Assembly: GCA_021414115.1 (NCBI GenBank)
Contig: JAIOPD010000048.1
Location: 1-38,746 of the forward strand
Origin: Planctomycetia bacterium
Lineage (GTDB): Bacteria; Planctomycetota; Planctomycetia; Pirellulales; UBA1268
Length of the DNA stretch: 38,746 nucleotides
Reading direction: 5' to 3'
Part shown: one piece after another, positions 31,055-38,746 of the stretch
Position numbering within the stretch: position 1 is the stretch's first letter
Layout: the number at the start of each line of letters is the position of its first letter
The notes under the pieces: model-generated
Databases searched by the model: none
What the model was told of the DNA's origin: nothing
Seen by the model: only the letters and a program-made list of their open reading frames with translations
Position numbers and translations under genes: made by a program

Positions 31055-32368
31055 TCAGGTAATCGCCTGGGGTTCGGTCTCGAGGTCGTCTTCAGTTTCC
31101 GCCGCGGTGGCCAGCGATTTCGGCGGCCAGAAGGCGATCGCCAACGCCACCGCGGCGGCAATCGCCATGAACGTCGGCACCAGGAACAGCCTCTTGTAAT
31201 CGACGACGTCGTCCGCGGTGAGCCTTCCCTGGAGCGGGATGAAAAGCCACTTCGCGGCCAGATCCCCCAGGCCCAGCACGAGCAGATTGAACAGACTCTG
31301 CGCACTCGACCGAACGTCCTTGGGGAAGGCCGCGTCAATGAAGATGTAGAGCGTGGCGAAGAAGAACGCATAGCAGATGCCATGGAGCACCTGCACGGCG
31401 ATGATGACCCACTGGTTCTGCGGGAAGAAGGCGAAGACCGCGAATCTGGCCGCATGACCGAGGATCCCGAGAATCATGGTGGTCTTCCAGCCGAGTTTCG
31501 CGAGCACGGTCCCGAGCACGGCCATCGTCGCGATCTCGGCGACCTGCCCGATGCTCATCACCGGCATGATCCACTCCGGCTTGATACCGACCGTCTTGCT
31601 CTTGAGAAAGTCGCCCGCCATCACGAAATAGCCGTTGTGGATCACGGCGTCGATGAACGTCACGATGAACAGCACCAGCAGAAACGGATGCGCGAGGAAT
31701 TTCGCCGCTTTCAGCCAGGCGAGGCCGTCTCCGGCCGCCGCCCGCTTGGGAGGCGTATGCGGCAGCACGAGGCTGTAGGCCGCCAGGGCGAGCGAGGTGA
31801 CGCCGGCGACGAGGAAGATGTTGCGGCTCGCCGCGACCGCTTCCGCCCCTTCCTTACCCTGAAGCACGAAGTACAGCGGCCAGGCCGCCAGGATCCAGCC
31901 GATCGTGCCGCCCATGCGCACGAGGCCGAACTCCTTCTGGGCGTTTTTCATGTGCGTGAAGGCGATCGAGTTGGAGACCGAAATCGTGGGCACGTAAAGG
32001 AGCGAGTGGAGGAGCATCAGCCCGAAGAAGACGGGAAACACGCCCAGCCCTGTGGCGGCGGCGATGTCTTTCGCCCAGTACATCCCGAGGATCGCCAGCC
32101 CGCCCACGAGATGACTGAAGGCCATGAACTTCTCGGCCGCGAACGTCCGATCGGCGAACTGGCTCGAAAAAAAGATGCCGACGATCGAGGCGATCGCGAA
32201 CGCGCTGCCGACCCAGGCGGTCTGCGCTTCGGTGAAGGCCAGGCCATCCTTGCCCATGTAGCCCCAGATCAAGGGCAGCCATGCGCCCCAGATCGCAAAC
32301 TCGAGCACCATCATCAGCCACAGGCGAAACGTCGGGGCCTGCTGGGAGGCGGCATCGTGGCGGCTCAT
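31055..32368 (-). CDS. MFS permease, nucleoside:H+ symporter-like
   Basis: A 437-residue integral membrane protein with about 12 helices. The N-terminal half (LWLMMVLEFAIWGAWLPLIWGYMG, SIVGIFFSSQFADR, FMAFSHLVGGLAILGMYWA) resembles the NupG/XapB-like branch of the major facilitator superfamily. In planctomycetes such proteins occur in carbohydrate clusters, so the real substrate may be a sugar rather than a nucleoside. The ATG overlaps the stop of the upstream DUF1080 gene (ATGA), so the two are coupled. It is the last gene of the minus-strand operon and is followed by a GC-rich hairpin. Confidence 0.85.
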   Translation of the reverse strand: MSRHDAASQQAPTFRLWLMMVLEFAIWGAWLPLIWGYMGKDGLAFTEAQTAWVGSAFAIASIVGIFFSSQFADRTFAAEKFMAFSHLVGGLAILGMYWAKDIAAATGLGVFPVFFGLMLLHSLLYVPTISVSNSIAFTHMKNAQKEFGLVRMGGTIGWILAAWPLYFVLQGKEGAEAVAASRNIFLVAGVTSLALAAYSLVLPHTPPKRAAAGDGLAWLKAAKFLAHPFLLVLFIVTFIDAVIHNGYFVMAGDFLKSKTVGIKPEWIMPVMSIGQVAEIATMAVLGTVLAKLGWKTTMILGILGHAARFAVFAFFPQNQWVIIAVQVLHGICYAFFFATLYIFIDAAFPKDVRSSAQSLFNLLVLGLGDLAAKWLFIPLQGRLTADDVVDYKRLFLVPTFMAIAAAVALAIAFWPPKSLATAAETEDDLETEPQAIT

Positions 32369-34101
32369 TTCAACTCCTGAAGGCGAATGTTACGGAAGTG
32401 AACCTCGTCGCCGTGGCCGAGAAAGCCGATCCGGCCCGTCGTGCGGGAAAGCCCGGGATGCGACTTGCCGTCCGGGGTGGGGGCGCCGTCGCGAAACGCC
32501 GCGGTATCGGCGTCGATGATCGTCTTCCCATTCACGACGACCTTCACAAGCGACCCGCGCACGGTGACCTCCTCGGAGTTCCACTCGCCCACCGGCTTCA
32601 GGCAGCCCCGCTCGGCCGCGGCCACGCCGTAGATCGACCCGTGCACCTGCCAGGGCTGCAGGCTCGCATACTTTGGATGCCCGTCGTCGAGGATCTGGAT
32701 CTCCATGCCCGCGAAGGCGGCGTCGCCGGTCGTGGGCGCCCGGATGCCGAGCCCGTTATTGGCGCCCGGCGTGAGCTTGAAGTCGAACCGCAGCACAAAG
32801 TCGCCGTAATCCTTCGTCGTCAGCAGGTTGCCGCCGACACCCGGCTTGGAGCGAATCTCCCCGTCAACCACCTGGTGACCGTCGACGGCTCCCTGCCAGC
32901 CGTCGAGCGTCTTCCCGTCGAACAACGGCGTGAAGCCCTCCTCGGCACCGCCTGCCGGAGCGGCCGCGGTGACATCGGCGGCGGTGATCTCCCTGATCTT
33001 CATCCGACGAAACTCCACCGGGGCCCCTTCTGATTCGAGACAAAGATACCCGGTCGCCGGCTTGCAGTCGGAGCCCCCCGAGACCTCGTGGCCGTTCACC
33101 CAGAGCCGGACCTCGCCATCAACGGCCCGGATGAAGTAGTGATTCCAAGCGGGCGTGCCACGGGAATGCTTCGTCTTGGGGAAGCTCCGCTGGCCGTTCG
33201 GGGCGACGGGCGGGAACGGCTTCATCGTGGACGAGCCGACTGGAAACACGTCCCCGTCCGTCGTGAACCAGTCGGCCTTCTTGCCCGTCGACTTCTCGTA
33301 CTGCGCCGTGTAGCCGTGGTCGAGCACCTGCACCTCGATGCCGCCGGGGGGCAACTGGCCCGGCTTGATCGATTCGAGCACCTGGAGCGGCGCCCAGAGA
33401 AACACGCCCGAGTTGCCTCCATCCGTAAGGTGACGCCATTCGAGGGCCATCTCGAAGTTGGTCAAGGGCTGTTTGGTACGGATCACGCCCACCGGCTGCC
33501 CCGTGCACCGCACGCCGTCCGCCGTCCATGTCCACGTGTCGGCCGCGCAGTTGACGTTCGTGAAATCCTGCTCGCCGAGATCCCGCCAGCCAGCCGTCGA
33601 GAGATCGAACGTGCCCAGATCCCGCACGAAGACGTTGCGGACGTGCATCGGCGCCCCGTGCGTCTGAAGCTGGATCGGCCCGGTCGCCGGCAGCGGCTGG
33701 CCCTTGGCGAAGAAGTTGGCCAGCGGCTGATCCTCGACGACGGTCTTCCCGTTGAGCACGACCGTGACACGGTCACCCTGCATGCGGATGCGGGTGGCGT
33801 TCCACTCGCCGATGGGCTTGTCCGCCTTCACGAGCGGAAAACGGCCCGGCGAATCGGCGGGGTTGTTCCACAGACCTCCCGACCCCTTCTCGCAGCCGTG
33901 CTTGAAGTCGCGGTCGCAGGCCGGGTCCCAGATCTGTACCTGCGGATGGCCGCGAAGGTAGACGCCGCTGTCGGCACACGGCTCCGGCAGCATCCATTCG
34001 AGCAGGAGTTCGAAGTCGCCGAAGTCGCGATCGGTGGTGAGAAACACGCCCTGGCCGTCGCTGACGATCACGCCGTCCGCCACCTTCCAGTGGGCAGCCA
34101 T
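32365..34101 (-). CDS. Triple DUF1080 (3-keto-glycoside hydrolase-like) protein
   Basis: From ATG 34101 the frame gives 578 residues with three concanavalin-like DUF1080 domains at about 1-165, 175-370 and 385-578; the last opens with EEGFTPLFDGKTLDGWQG. DUF1080 members cleave 3-keto-glycosides made by Gfo/Idh/MocA oxidoreductases. The first domain really begins upstream: in the same frame 34230-34102 encodes GFTPLFNGRDLAGWRG and on to HFDPAKEGEG. That frame has no usable start codon. An ATG with AGGGGG (34267) lies in another frame, so a one-base gain or two-base loss separates them. No signal peptide is present in the intact part. The 3' end overlaps the MFS start. It may still be translated from 34101. 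Confidence 0.8.
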   Translation of the reverse strand: MAAHWKVADGVIVSDGQGVFLTTDRDFGDFELLLEWMLPEPCADSGVYLRGHPQVQIWDPACDRDFKHGCEKGSGGLWNNPADSPGRFPLVKADKPIGEWNATRIRMQGDRVTVVLNGKTVVEDQPLANFFAKGQPLPATGPIQLQTHGAPMHVRNVFVRDLGTFDLSTAGWRDLGEQDFTNVNCAADTWTWTADGVRCTGQPVGVIRTKQPLTNFEMALEWRHLTDGGNSGVFLWAPLQVLESIKPGQLPPGGIEVQVLDHGYTAQYEKSTGKKADWFTTDGDVFPVGSSTMKPFPPVAPNGQRSFPKTKHSRGTPAWNHYFIRAVDGEVRLWVNGHEVSGGSDCKPATGYLCLESEGAPVEFRRMKIREITAADVTAAAPAGGAEEGFTPLFDGKTLDGWQGAVDGHQVVDGEIRSKPGVGGNLLTTKDYGDFVLRFDFKLTPGANNGLGIRAPTTGDAAFAGMEIQILDDGHPKYASLQPWQVHGSIYGVAAAERGCLKPVGEWNSEEVTVRGSLVKVVVNGKTIIDADTAAFRDGAPTPDGKSHPGLSRTTGRIGFLGHGDEVHFRNIRLQELK

Positions 34102-34311
34102 GTCGGCATTCCATTCCGCCTGTCGCTTCGTCCGCTCCTCGGCCGTGCCCTCGCCCTCCTTCGCGGGATCGAAGTGCGGACGTCCCCTCCAGCCCGCGAG
34201 ATCGCGGCCGTTGAAGAGCGGCGTGAATCCTGCCGGCCAGAAATCGACGCAGCAGCCATTCAGCCATGGTGATCCCCCTGGAGAAAAAAGAACCCTTCGC
34301 GATGCGAATAC

Positions 34312-35340
34312 TCACCCCAGCCGGACCGGCTGACCGCCCTGCGCGGCGCTCTTGTCGGCGGCGAAGATCACGTCGAACGTCTTCTTCGCCTCCTTGAAGC
34401 TCGTCAGCGGCATGTCGCGGCCCGCGTCGAGGGCGTCGAAGAAGGCCTGGAACTGCGCCTGATACGGGTGATCGCTCACGTCGCCCGAATCAAGCATCTT
34501 CATCGAGAGCGTGCTCCAGTGCCCCTTGTCGGCCTTGAGCTTCGCGGAGTGAAACTTGTCGTCGAGCAGGCTGCCCTCGCTGCCGACCAGATGCGTGTGG
34601 AAGTAGTAGGGCTGGAGGCAGTCGACGATCGCCGCGGTCTTGCCCACCGCCCCGTTCTTGAAGTGGAGAATCGTCACACTCGACGTGTCGTATTCGTAGG
34701 GCGTGAAGACCTCGTTCGACGACTTCGTGCTCAGGCTCGACACCGTCTCGACGTCGGCGCCCATGAGCATCAGGAGCGCGTCGAGGGCGTGGCACCCGGC
34801 GGTGAGCAGGGCGCTGCCCCCCTCCTTCTTCCCGGTGTTCCAGCGGTATTGGCCATACCAGGGGCCGATACCGTGGTAGTAGTCGACCTCGCCGTAGTGC
34901 AGTCTGCCGAGGAGCCCCTCGTCGATCAGTGCCTTGGTCACCTGAAACTGGTTCGAGTAGCGGCACTCGAAGCAGATGCAGCCCTTGACGCCGTTGGCCT
35001 CCGCCGCGGCGAGGATCTCGCGAACCTCCTCCGGCGTATTGGCCATCGGTTTCTCGAGGATCACGTGCTTCTTCGCATTGGCCGCGGCCACCGCCTGATC
35101 GCGATGCTGGCTCGGGTAGCTCGTGATGTCGACAACGTGCAGATCGGGATCGGCGAGCATCGCGTCGAGGCTCTGGTAGGCCTTGATCGTGCCGCCGTGC
35201 TTCGCCGAGAGTTCGGCCGAATCGAGCGGCCGCGACGAGTAGACGGCCGAGACCCGCCCCTGCGTGGTGGCGTTGATGGCGGCGATATGAGCGGTCGCCG
35301 CCCAGCCGTAGCCGATGATTCCGACGTTGTAGTGCTTCAT
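34312..35340 (-). CDS. Gfo/Idh/MocA-family oxidoreductase
   Basis: A 342-residue cytoplasmic NAD(P)-dependent oxidoreductase. The Rossmann motif VGIIGYGWAATAHIAAI is at the N-terminus, EKP lies at about residue 96 (VILEKPMANTPEEV), and a substrate-side segment GGSALLTAGCHALDALL carries the family's H-x-x-D pair. AAGGA lies just before ATG 35340. It follows the NagB-PIG-L gene by 25 bp. In this operon it may oxidise a sugar at C3 ahead of DUF1080 action, or act on an amino-sugar product; the sequence does not say which. Confidence 0.9.
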   Translation of the reverse strand: MKHYNVGIIGYGWAATAHIAAINATTQGRVSAVYSSRPLDSAELSAKHGGTIKAYQSLDAMLADPDLHVVDITSYPSQHRDQAVAAANAKKHVILEKPMANTPEEVREILAAAEANGVKGCICFECRYSNQFQVTKALIDEGLLGRLHYGEVDYYHGIGPWYGQYRWNTGKKEGGSALLTAGCHALDALLMLMGADVETVSSLSTKSSNEVFTPYEYDTSSVTILHFKNGAVGKTAAIVDCLQPYYFHTHLVGSEGSLLDDKFHSAKLKADKGHWSTLSMKMLDSGDVSDHPYQAQFQAFFDALDAGRDMPLTSFKEAKKTFDVIFAADKSAAQGGQPVRLG

Positions 35341-35365
35341 GGTTCCTTCCGGTGCGTGATCCCGG

Positions 35366-37347
35366 TCATGCCTTGTACCGCACGAACCCCTCGATGGCCT
35401 CGTATTCCGGCAGACCGAGCCGGTCATAGAGCCGCGCCGTGTCGCGGTTGCGATCCTCGGCACGCTGCCAGAACTCCCGCGGGTCGGTCGGCCCCGGGAA
35501 GAGGGCGCGGTCCTTCTGACTCTCGTGCTTGAAGATGGCCATCCGCTTCCGCTCGACCTCGTCGGGCGCGAGGGGCACCGCCATCTCGATCTCGTGGGGC
35601 TCCCACTCCTGCCACGCCCCGCGGTAGAGCCAGAGTTGACACTCCTTCGCCCACGCACGGTCCTTGGCGGACTCGAGCCCGCCCAGCACCGCGGCGAGGC
35701 AGACGCGATGGGTGCCGTGCGGATCGGAGAGATCGCCGGCCGCGTAGACCTGATGCGGCCGTACCTCGTCGAGCAGCTTCACCGTGATCGCGATGTCGTC
35801 GGGGCCGATCGGTTTCTTGCGGACACGGCCCGTCTCGTAGAAGGGCAGGTCGAGGAAGTGAATGTGCTCGGGCTTCACGCCCGAATACCTGGCGCCGGCC
35901 CTGGCTTCCGTCCGCCGGATCAGCCCCTTCACAGCCTGAAGCTCGGGAATGTCGACCGCCCCCGGAGGCTTCTCCCTGAGAAACCGGCGAATCCTGTCGG
36001 CGATTTCGCGAGCACGGCCGCCTGACGTCGCCGCGCCCACGTCGAAGGCCTTGCAGAACTCCTCGACGAAGTCGACGTGCCGATCGGCCGACTCGTCCCA
36101 GACGGCGATGTTGCCGCTCGTCTGGTAGGCCACGTGCACTTCGTGCCCCTGCTCGCAGAGCCGGATGAAGGTGCCGCCCATGCTGATCACGTCGTCGTCG
36201 GGATGCGGGCTGAAGATCACGACCCGCTTGGGAAAGGCGTCGGAGCCCCCGTGCGGCCGCCGCGCCGCACCCGGCTTGCCCCCCGGCCAACCCGTGATCG
36301 TGTCCTGCATCGAGCGGAAGACCTCGATGTTGATGTCGTAGGCCCGGCCGCGACAGGAGAGCAGGTCCTGCAGGGCGTGCTCGTTGTAGTCCTCGTCGGT
36401 GAGCTTGAGGATCGGCTTGCCGAGCTTCAGCGACAGCCAGATCACCGCCTTCTTGGTGAGTTGATCGGTCCATTCGAGGCCCATCGAATCGAGCGGCCCG
36501 ACCACCCACGGCGACTCGAACCGCGAGAGCCGGGCGGCCGCCGCCCGATCCAAGACAAACCTCGCATCCGCGTGCTGTTGAAGCGCGCTGGCCGAAACAT
36601 GACTACACGGCGGTTCCTCAACCGCCTTGCGGACGATCGGGGCCTTGTGCTCACCGAAGGCGAGGAGCACCACCCGGCGGGCGGCGAGAATGGAGCCCAC
36701 TCCCATCGTGATCGCCTGCCGCGGCACGTTCCATTCGCCGAAGAAATCACTGGCGGCATCGGATCGCGTCACGCTGTCGAGCGTGATGAGCCGCGTGCGG
36801 CTTTCGACCGCGCTGCCCGGCTCATTGAAGCCGATGTGGCCTGTCCTGCCGATGCCGAGCAACTGCAGGTCGATGCCACCCGCGTCACGGATCATCTGCT
36901 CATACCGGGCGCAGGCATCAGCGACCTTCTCGCGAGGCAGCAGGCCATCCGGAATGTGGATCGCGTCTGCCGGAATGTCGATGTGATCGAAGAGATGCTC
37001 CCGCGCATGAAGCGGTGGTAGCTCTGCAGGGCGTCCGGCTGCATCGGCCAATATTCGTCGAGGTTGAACGTGACGACCGTCTTGAACGACACCCCCTCCT
37101 CGCGATGCAGGCGGATCAATTCGTCGTAGACACCGACGGGCGTCGAGCCGGTCGCGAGGCCTAGCACCGTCTGCTTGCCGGCCGCCGCCCGCGACTGCAC
37201 GAGATCGGCGATCTCGCGGGCCACGGCCTTGCTGGCGTCGAGCGGTTGGTCATAGACCGTGACGGGGATCCGCTCGACCGCGTGTACATGCGGAAGAGGG
37301 CCGCGGTAGATCGGTGCGGAAGAAACAAGGTTTGGGGGGCTGCTCAT
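35366..37347 (-). pseudogene. nagB: Glucosamine-6-P deaminase-PIG-L fusion, frameshifted
   Basis: The first frame (ATG 37347) gives the NagB N-terminus: [21 protein letters not shown], phosphate loop [14 protein letters not shown], and FNLDEYWPM with the catalytic Asp. At 37000-37005 the frame changes and the rest continues in another frame: [35 protein letters not shown] and, after a linker, a PIG-L/LmbE deacetylase domain with SPHPDDDVISMGG and SDPHGTHR (zinc ligands). The break is a net loss of one base or gain of two. NagB converts glucosamine-6-P to fructose-6-P and ammonia. The fused two-domain form of about 660 residues is known from Bacteroidetes and planctomycetes. The clean continuation suggests a sequencing error or very recent mutation. 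Confidence 0.8.
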
Positions 37348-37397
37348 CGGATTTTCAATCGGGTCCTAGGCCAGTATGTAGAGGCAGGAGGCAAAGA

Positions 37398-38693
37398 TTA
37401 AATCAGTTTCGTCTTGCCGGGAATGGCGTGCTGCGACGCGGGCAGGGCGGCATCCCACGTGAGATCCTTCGGGAACAGGTCGAGCTTCGAATGGTTCGTC
37501 AGAAAATCCCACGAGACCCGCTGGCCGGTGTAGGCCGCAACCCGTCCAAGCACCGCCGTCAGCGAGCTGTCAGCCGTCTGCCGCAGTTCGACGATCGGCT
37601 TGCCCGCGCGGATCGAGTCGATCAGATCCTTGTGCTCCTGCTTGTACGCGTCGGCGATGCTGCCCGGCATCTCCCAGGTCATCGTTCCGGAGCGGTCGAA
37701 AATGCTGGAACCGCTGCTCATGGAGCCGATGCGGCAGGTGCCTGCTGATCCGTAGATCACGGTGCTATTGTCGGCAGCCGTGCCCGGAATCTGCCGGCAC
37801 ATGAACGATACGATGCGATTGTCGGGATACTCGAAATCGATGTTCATGCTGTCCCACATTTCGCTGTCTGCCGGCCGCGTAAACCGGCCGCCGGAACCGA
37901 AGGCCGAGACGGGAGTGGCGTCCATGACCCAGTTGATGGTGTCGATGTTGTGGACCGCCTGCTCGCAGATCTGGTCTCCGCTGAGCCAGATGAAGTGCAT
38001 CCAGTTGCTCATCTGGTACTCCGCGTCGCTCATGCCTTCCTTGCGACCGCGATACCAGATGCTCGACGAGCAATAACGTGTCGTCGCGCCGACGATGTGG
38101 CCGATCGCCCCCTTGCGAATCTGCTCGACCGCTCCGATGTAGCTCGCCTGCCGGCGATACTGCGTGCCGGTGACGATGGCGGTGCCCGCGGCCACCGCCT
38201 TGTCATGCGCTTCCAGGCAGATCCGGTACCCGGCCGGATCGACACAGGCCGGCTTCTCGGCGAAGACGTGTTTGCCGGCCGCGACCGCCTCGCGGACATA
38301 GGCGGGGCGGAATCCGGGAGATGTGGCCAGCAGCACGACATCGACGTTCGGATCGTCGAGCACCCGCTTGTAGCCGTCCAGGCCGCCATGCATGCTGGCG
38401 TCGGCGAGCGACACCTTGTCTTCGTGGGCGGCCGTCAAGGCCTGGCGGAGCGCGGCGCACTTCGACACGTACAGATCGGCGGCCGCCACGAGCTTCACTC
38501 GCGAGTTGATCGTCAGCGAGTCATTGACCGCGCCGGCACCACGGCCGCCACAGCCCACGATCCCCAGCCGCAACTCTCGCGGTTCTTCCGCGGCAGCCAC
38601 CGATGAATGAACCATCAGGGCCGCCGACGCCGTCGCGCCGGCACCTAGAAAACCGCGCCGATTTTTCAGTCGGCTCTCCGCTGTCGTGGGCAT
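37398..38693 (-). CDS. Tat-exported Gfo/Idh/MocA-family oxidoreductase
   Basis: A 431-residue oxidoreductase, first gene of the operon. Its N-terminus carries a twin-arginine signal (NRRGFLGAGATASAAL) ending near VAAAEEP. The Rossmann motif LGIVGCGGRGAGAV is near residue 44, FAEKPACVDP holds the EKP motif, and the C-terminal half has the family pattern WMHFIWLSGDQICEQAVHNIDTINW. GGAG lies 7 nt before ATG 38693. Export implies action on a substrate in the periplasm-like space, before uptake by the MFS protein. Three direct repeats lie 20-50 bp upstream of the start. Confidence 0.9.
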   Translation of the reverse strand: MPTTAESRLKNRRGFLGAGATASAALMVHSSVAAAEEPRELRLGIVGCGGRGAGAVNDSLTINSRVKLVAAADLYVSKCAALRQALTAAHEDKVSLADASMHGGLDGYKRVLDDPNVDVVLLATSPGFRPAYVREAVAAGKHVFAEKPACVDPAGYRICLEAHDKAVAAGTAIVTGTQYRRQASYIGAVEQIRKGAIGHIVGATTRYCSSSIWYRGRKEGMSDAEYQMSNWMHFIWLSGDQICEQAVHNIDTINWVMDATPVSAFGSGGRFTRPADSEMWDSMNIDFEYPDNRIVSFMCRQIPGTAADNSTVIYGSAGTCRIGSMSSGSSIFDRSGTMTWEMPGSIADAYKQEHKDLIDSIRAGKPIVELRQTADSSLTAVLGRVAAYTGQRVSWDFLTNHSKLDLFPKDLTWDAALPASQHAIPGKTKLI

Positions 38694-38712
38694 GAAAAGT
38701 CTCCGCGGTACC

Positions 38713-38742
38713 TGATTTCTGATTGATTTCTACTTGATTTCT
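38713..38742 (-). promoter_or_regulatory. Three AGAAATCA repeats at 11-bp period
   Basis: Read toward the operon, AGAAATCA occurs three times, at 38742-38735, 38731-38724 and 38720-38713, each start 11 bp from the next. This places the same bases on nearly the same face of the DNA helix, 20-50 bp before the start codon of the first gene. It looks like a binding site for a cooperatively bound regulator. The window ends just beyond, so the full site may be longer. Confidence 0.5.
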
Positions 38743-38746
38743 AGCC

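Overview
The window looks like a chromosomal segment of a high-GC planctomycete, most likely of the Pirellulales type. The evidence is lineage-typical gene families: two BBP7-type outer-membrane barrels, PEP-CTERM proteins, a surface protein with the 'LERRELLA' N-terminal motif, PSCyt1/DUF1553 and DUF1501 remnants, DUF1080 proteins, and several Gfo/Idh/MocA oxidoreductases with Tat signals. No rRNA, complete tRNA or CRISPR array was found.

Layout. 1-5000 is an accessory, mobile-looking stretch: an IS91-type transposase remnant interrupted by three tandem hairpins, a large serine recombinase, a PIN-family toxin-antitoxin pair, a tRNA-3'-end-like sequence, and a HicB gene followed by a damaged HicA that ends at a run of 13 G. 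5000-9200 holds a small receiver-like protein, two copies of a 64-nt structured repeat (each about 120-130 nt before a start codon), a double PEP-CTERM precursor fused in one reading frame, and a BBP7 barrel tail-to-tail with it. 9200-16000 holds a small conserved protein, a hypothetical, a frameshifted membrane protein, a large SDR/DUF2867/membrane fusion with a tiny coupled upstream ORF, and the Mg2+ ATPase MgtA. 16000-19250 holds a Tat-exported oxidoreductase and a membrane-fused spermidine-synthase-like protein. 19250-23050 holds two copies of a 108-bp inverted-repeat element, a sigma-54 promoter with inverted repeats upstream, a PATR-repeat PEP-CTERM protein, and convergent to it an orphan sigma-54 activator. 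23280-26430 holds an HlyD-type adaptor, a sulfotransferase and two decayed genes (PSCyt1-DUF1553 and DUF1501). 26600-30900 holds a DUF11/FG-GAP surface protein tail-to-tail with a second BBP7 barrel. 31055-38700 is a minus-strand operon for carbohydrate or amino-sugar use: Gfo/Idh/MocA, NagB-PIG-L fusion (frameshifted), Gfo/Idh/MocA, triple-DUF1080 protein (frame broken near its N-terminus), and an MFS permease.

How the genes may work together. Three groups stand out. (i) Cell-surface modules: secreted surface proteins paired tail-to-tail with BBP7 barrels, twice. (ii) A candidate self-contained regulatory unit: sigma-54 activator, sigma-54 promoter and PEP-CTERM target. (iii) A catabolic operon in which oxidoreductases could make 3-keto sugars, DUF1080 domains could cleave them, NagB/PIG-L would handle amino-sugar products and the MFS protein would import substrate. 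An 11-bp-period triple repeat lies just before this operon's first gene. Several genes (membrane protein at 9807, DUF1080, NagB-PIG-L, HicA, DUF1553, DUF1501) carry frameshifts or internal deletions. The sequence alone cannot separate true decay from sequencing error for the single-base cases.
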